From Verrucomicrobiota bacterium (GTDB taxonomy: Bacteria; Verrucomicrobiota; Kiritimatiellia; Kiritimatiellales; Pontiellaceae): a stretch of 5,869 nt of DNA. Location of the stretch: contig DOEU01000029.1 in NCBI GenBank assembly GCA_003532555.1, positions 1 through 5,869 on the forward strand, in the 5' to 3' direction. A program made the translations under genes and the position numbers. Each line of letters starts with the position of its first letter. The first letter of the stretch is position 1. The notes beneath the pieces are model-generated. The model was given only the letters and a program-made list of their open reading frames with translations. It ran no database searches and was not told where the DNA came from. Shown here piece by piece: positions 4,829 to 5,869 of this stretch.

Positions 4829-5869
4829 ATGAAAAAAAGCAACGGAACACTCATCGCCCTTCTCTTAATCGCGGTTCACGCGGTTCTCTTTTTTGTGTTG
4901 ATGGGTCAAGCAGGAGAACGCGCAATGGACAAAAAATCGACGGAGATCTCTCACCCGATCGTTTCGGACGATATTTCCCCTGCTTCAAAAGCCGTTGAAT
5001 CTCTCGTCGCGGAGATGAACCAACTCACGCAAGCGATCCCAGAACCTGAGCCCAAAATAGCATCGGGATCAAATGGGATTTATACCCCTTCTTCGGAAAC
5101 GGGTCGGTTACGAAGTGATCGTTCCGCTCGGCACAGCCAGCAAAACTATGCGGAGTTGGTGGACGACCCCTATCAATGCGCAATCGTCGTCGATGCTCAA
5201 ACGGGTGAAATTCTTGTGGAGGAACGAGCCCACGCCTTTGGCTATCCGGCAAGTGTGACTAAGTTAATGACCTTATTGGTTTGTCTGGAGGCGATTGATC
5301 ACGGGGAGATTAACCTCAACGATCGAGTGAAAATTACGGATGAAGTTTGGCAGGTAGGAGGTTCTCAACTCTATTTAGATCCGCGTGAAACAGATTTAAC
5401 GGTGGAAGATATGCTCTACGGTATTATGGTCCATTCGGCAAACGATGCAGCGCGGGCATTGAGCTTGCATGTGGCGGGGAGTCGGGCCGCGTTTGTGGAG
5501 CGAATGAATTGGCGGGCGCAAAAAATCGGCATGTCGGCAACAAGATATGTTTCGGATCATGGGCTACCCCCCGAAAATCAAACCCAACCCGATATCAGCA
5601 CGCCTTATGATATTGCGCTCTTGGCGCTAGCGTGTTTACGCCATCCCGAAACACTGACTTATACTGGTACGGAGCTGATCTATTTACGAGAGGGCAATAC
5701 CATGCTCGCCACACGAAATGCTCTTACAAAACGAATAGATGGCTATGTGGGGTGCGATGGACTCAAGACAGGCTATCACAAGCGCGGAGGCTTTTCATTA
5801 GTTGCTACAGCAGAACGAAATGGGCGACGAATCGTTTCTGTGGTGCTAGGAAGTCATGACAAAGATACT
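4829..5869 (+). CDS. Membrane-anchored D-alanyl-D-alanine carboxypeptidase, peptidase family S11 (C-terminus cut by window edge)
   Basis: This penicillin-binding protein of the PBP5/DacA class should trim the terminal D-Ala from peptidoglycan pentapeptides outside the inner membrane. The visible 347 residues run in frame to the window edge. Residues 1-26 have a KK start and a hydrophobic segment (about 8-25), a signal peptide or, more likely, a signal anchor. Residues 27-115 are a polar, Pro/Ser/Glu-containing linker of low complexity. The catalytic domain begins near 117 (AIVVDAQTGEIL). All three active-site motifs are present: S142-V-T-K145, S203-A-N205 and K313-T-G315. The sequence then continues as GGFSLVATAERNGRRIVSVV, typical of the family. 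In E. coli PBP5 the catalytic domain follows the signal peptide directly, so the ~85-residue linker is unusual. The start has no clear ribosome site, but later Met codons would lose the membrane segment. Which dac paralogue it is cannot be told. Confidence 0.93.
   Translation, partial: MKKSNGTLIALLLIAVHAVLFFVLMGQAGERAMDKKSTEISHPIVSDDISPASKAVESLVAEMNQLTQAIPEPEPKIASGSNGIYTPSSETGRLRSDRSARHSQQNYAELVDDPYQCAIVVDAQTGEILVEERAHAFGYPASVTKLMTLLVCLEAIDHGEINLNDRVKITDEVWQVGGSQLYLDPRETDLTVEDMLYGIMVHSANDAARALSLHVAGSRAAFVERMNWRAQKIGMSATRYVSDHGLPPENQTQPDISTPYDIALLALACLRHPETLTYTGTELIYLREGNTMLATRNALTKRIDGYVGCDGLKTGYHKRGGFSLVATAERNGRRIVSVVLGSHDKDT
4912..4927 (+). promoter_or_regulatory. Internal ribosome site and in-frame ATG inside the carboxypeptidase gene
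   Basis: AGGAG at 4912-4916 lies 8 bases before an in-frame ATG at 4925 (Met33). It is a better ribosome site than anything before the full-length start at 4829. Use of it would give a protein without the membrane segment, which makes little sense for a periplasmic enzyme, so it may be chance. Confidence 0.3.

Noticed and set aside
5632..5859. Second plus-strand open frame near the right edge
   Set aside because: It is an out-of-frame shadow of the carboxypeptidase, which has the KTG motif in the true frame over the same bases.
1..5869. CRISPR array, tRNA, insertion sequence, prophage or defence system
   Set aside because: No regularly spaced repeats, cloverleaf-like sequence, transposase, integrase or terminal inverted repeats were seen; all long stretches are covered by recognisable housekeeping genes.

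Overview
This window looks like ordinary bacterial chromosome of roughly balanced base composition, carrying seven protein-coding genes and no RNA genes, mobile elements or CRISPR arrays that I can see. The taxon is not certain. The set of a mevalonate-type diphosphomevalonate decarboxylase, a C4 zinc-ribbon protein that seems to run into a PTS EIIA domain, and a Gram-negative-style AhpC makes me think of the PVC group (Verrucomicrobiota, Kiritimatiellota or Lentisphaerota). That is an inference from family resemblance, not a proof.

Layout. Six genes in a row are read from the minus strand. From right to left they are mvaD (isoprenoid precursor synthesis), mutM (8-oxoguanine repair, overlapping mvaD by 8 bases), ahpC (peroxide removal, with its own likely promoter and a clear terminator), nadC (NAD synthesis), coaX (coenzyme A synthesis, 38 bases after nadC) and a zinc-ribbon protein cut by the left edge. 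At the right, a membrane-anchored D-alanyl-D-alanine carboxypeptidase of the S11 family runs on the plus strand and is cut by the right edge. It diverges from mvaD across only 41 bases.

How they work together. There are probably three or four minus-strand transcription units: mvaD-mutM (translationally coupled), ahpC alone, nadC-coaX (two cofactor genes), and the zinc-ribbon gene, which may be an extension of the nadC-coaX unit. Having mutM next to ahpC places oxidative-damage repair beside peroxide scavenging, but the gap between them argues for separate control.

The least ordinary signals are: a reversal of GC skew near 2.2-3.0 kb while gene direction stays the same; the apparent zinc-ribbon/PTS EIIA fusion; an unusually long linker, with an internal ribosome site, in the carboxypeptidase; and a mevalonate-pathway decarboxylase standing apart from any other mevalonate gene. 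I found no convincing new multi-gene system.
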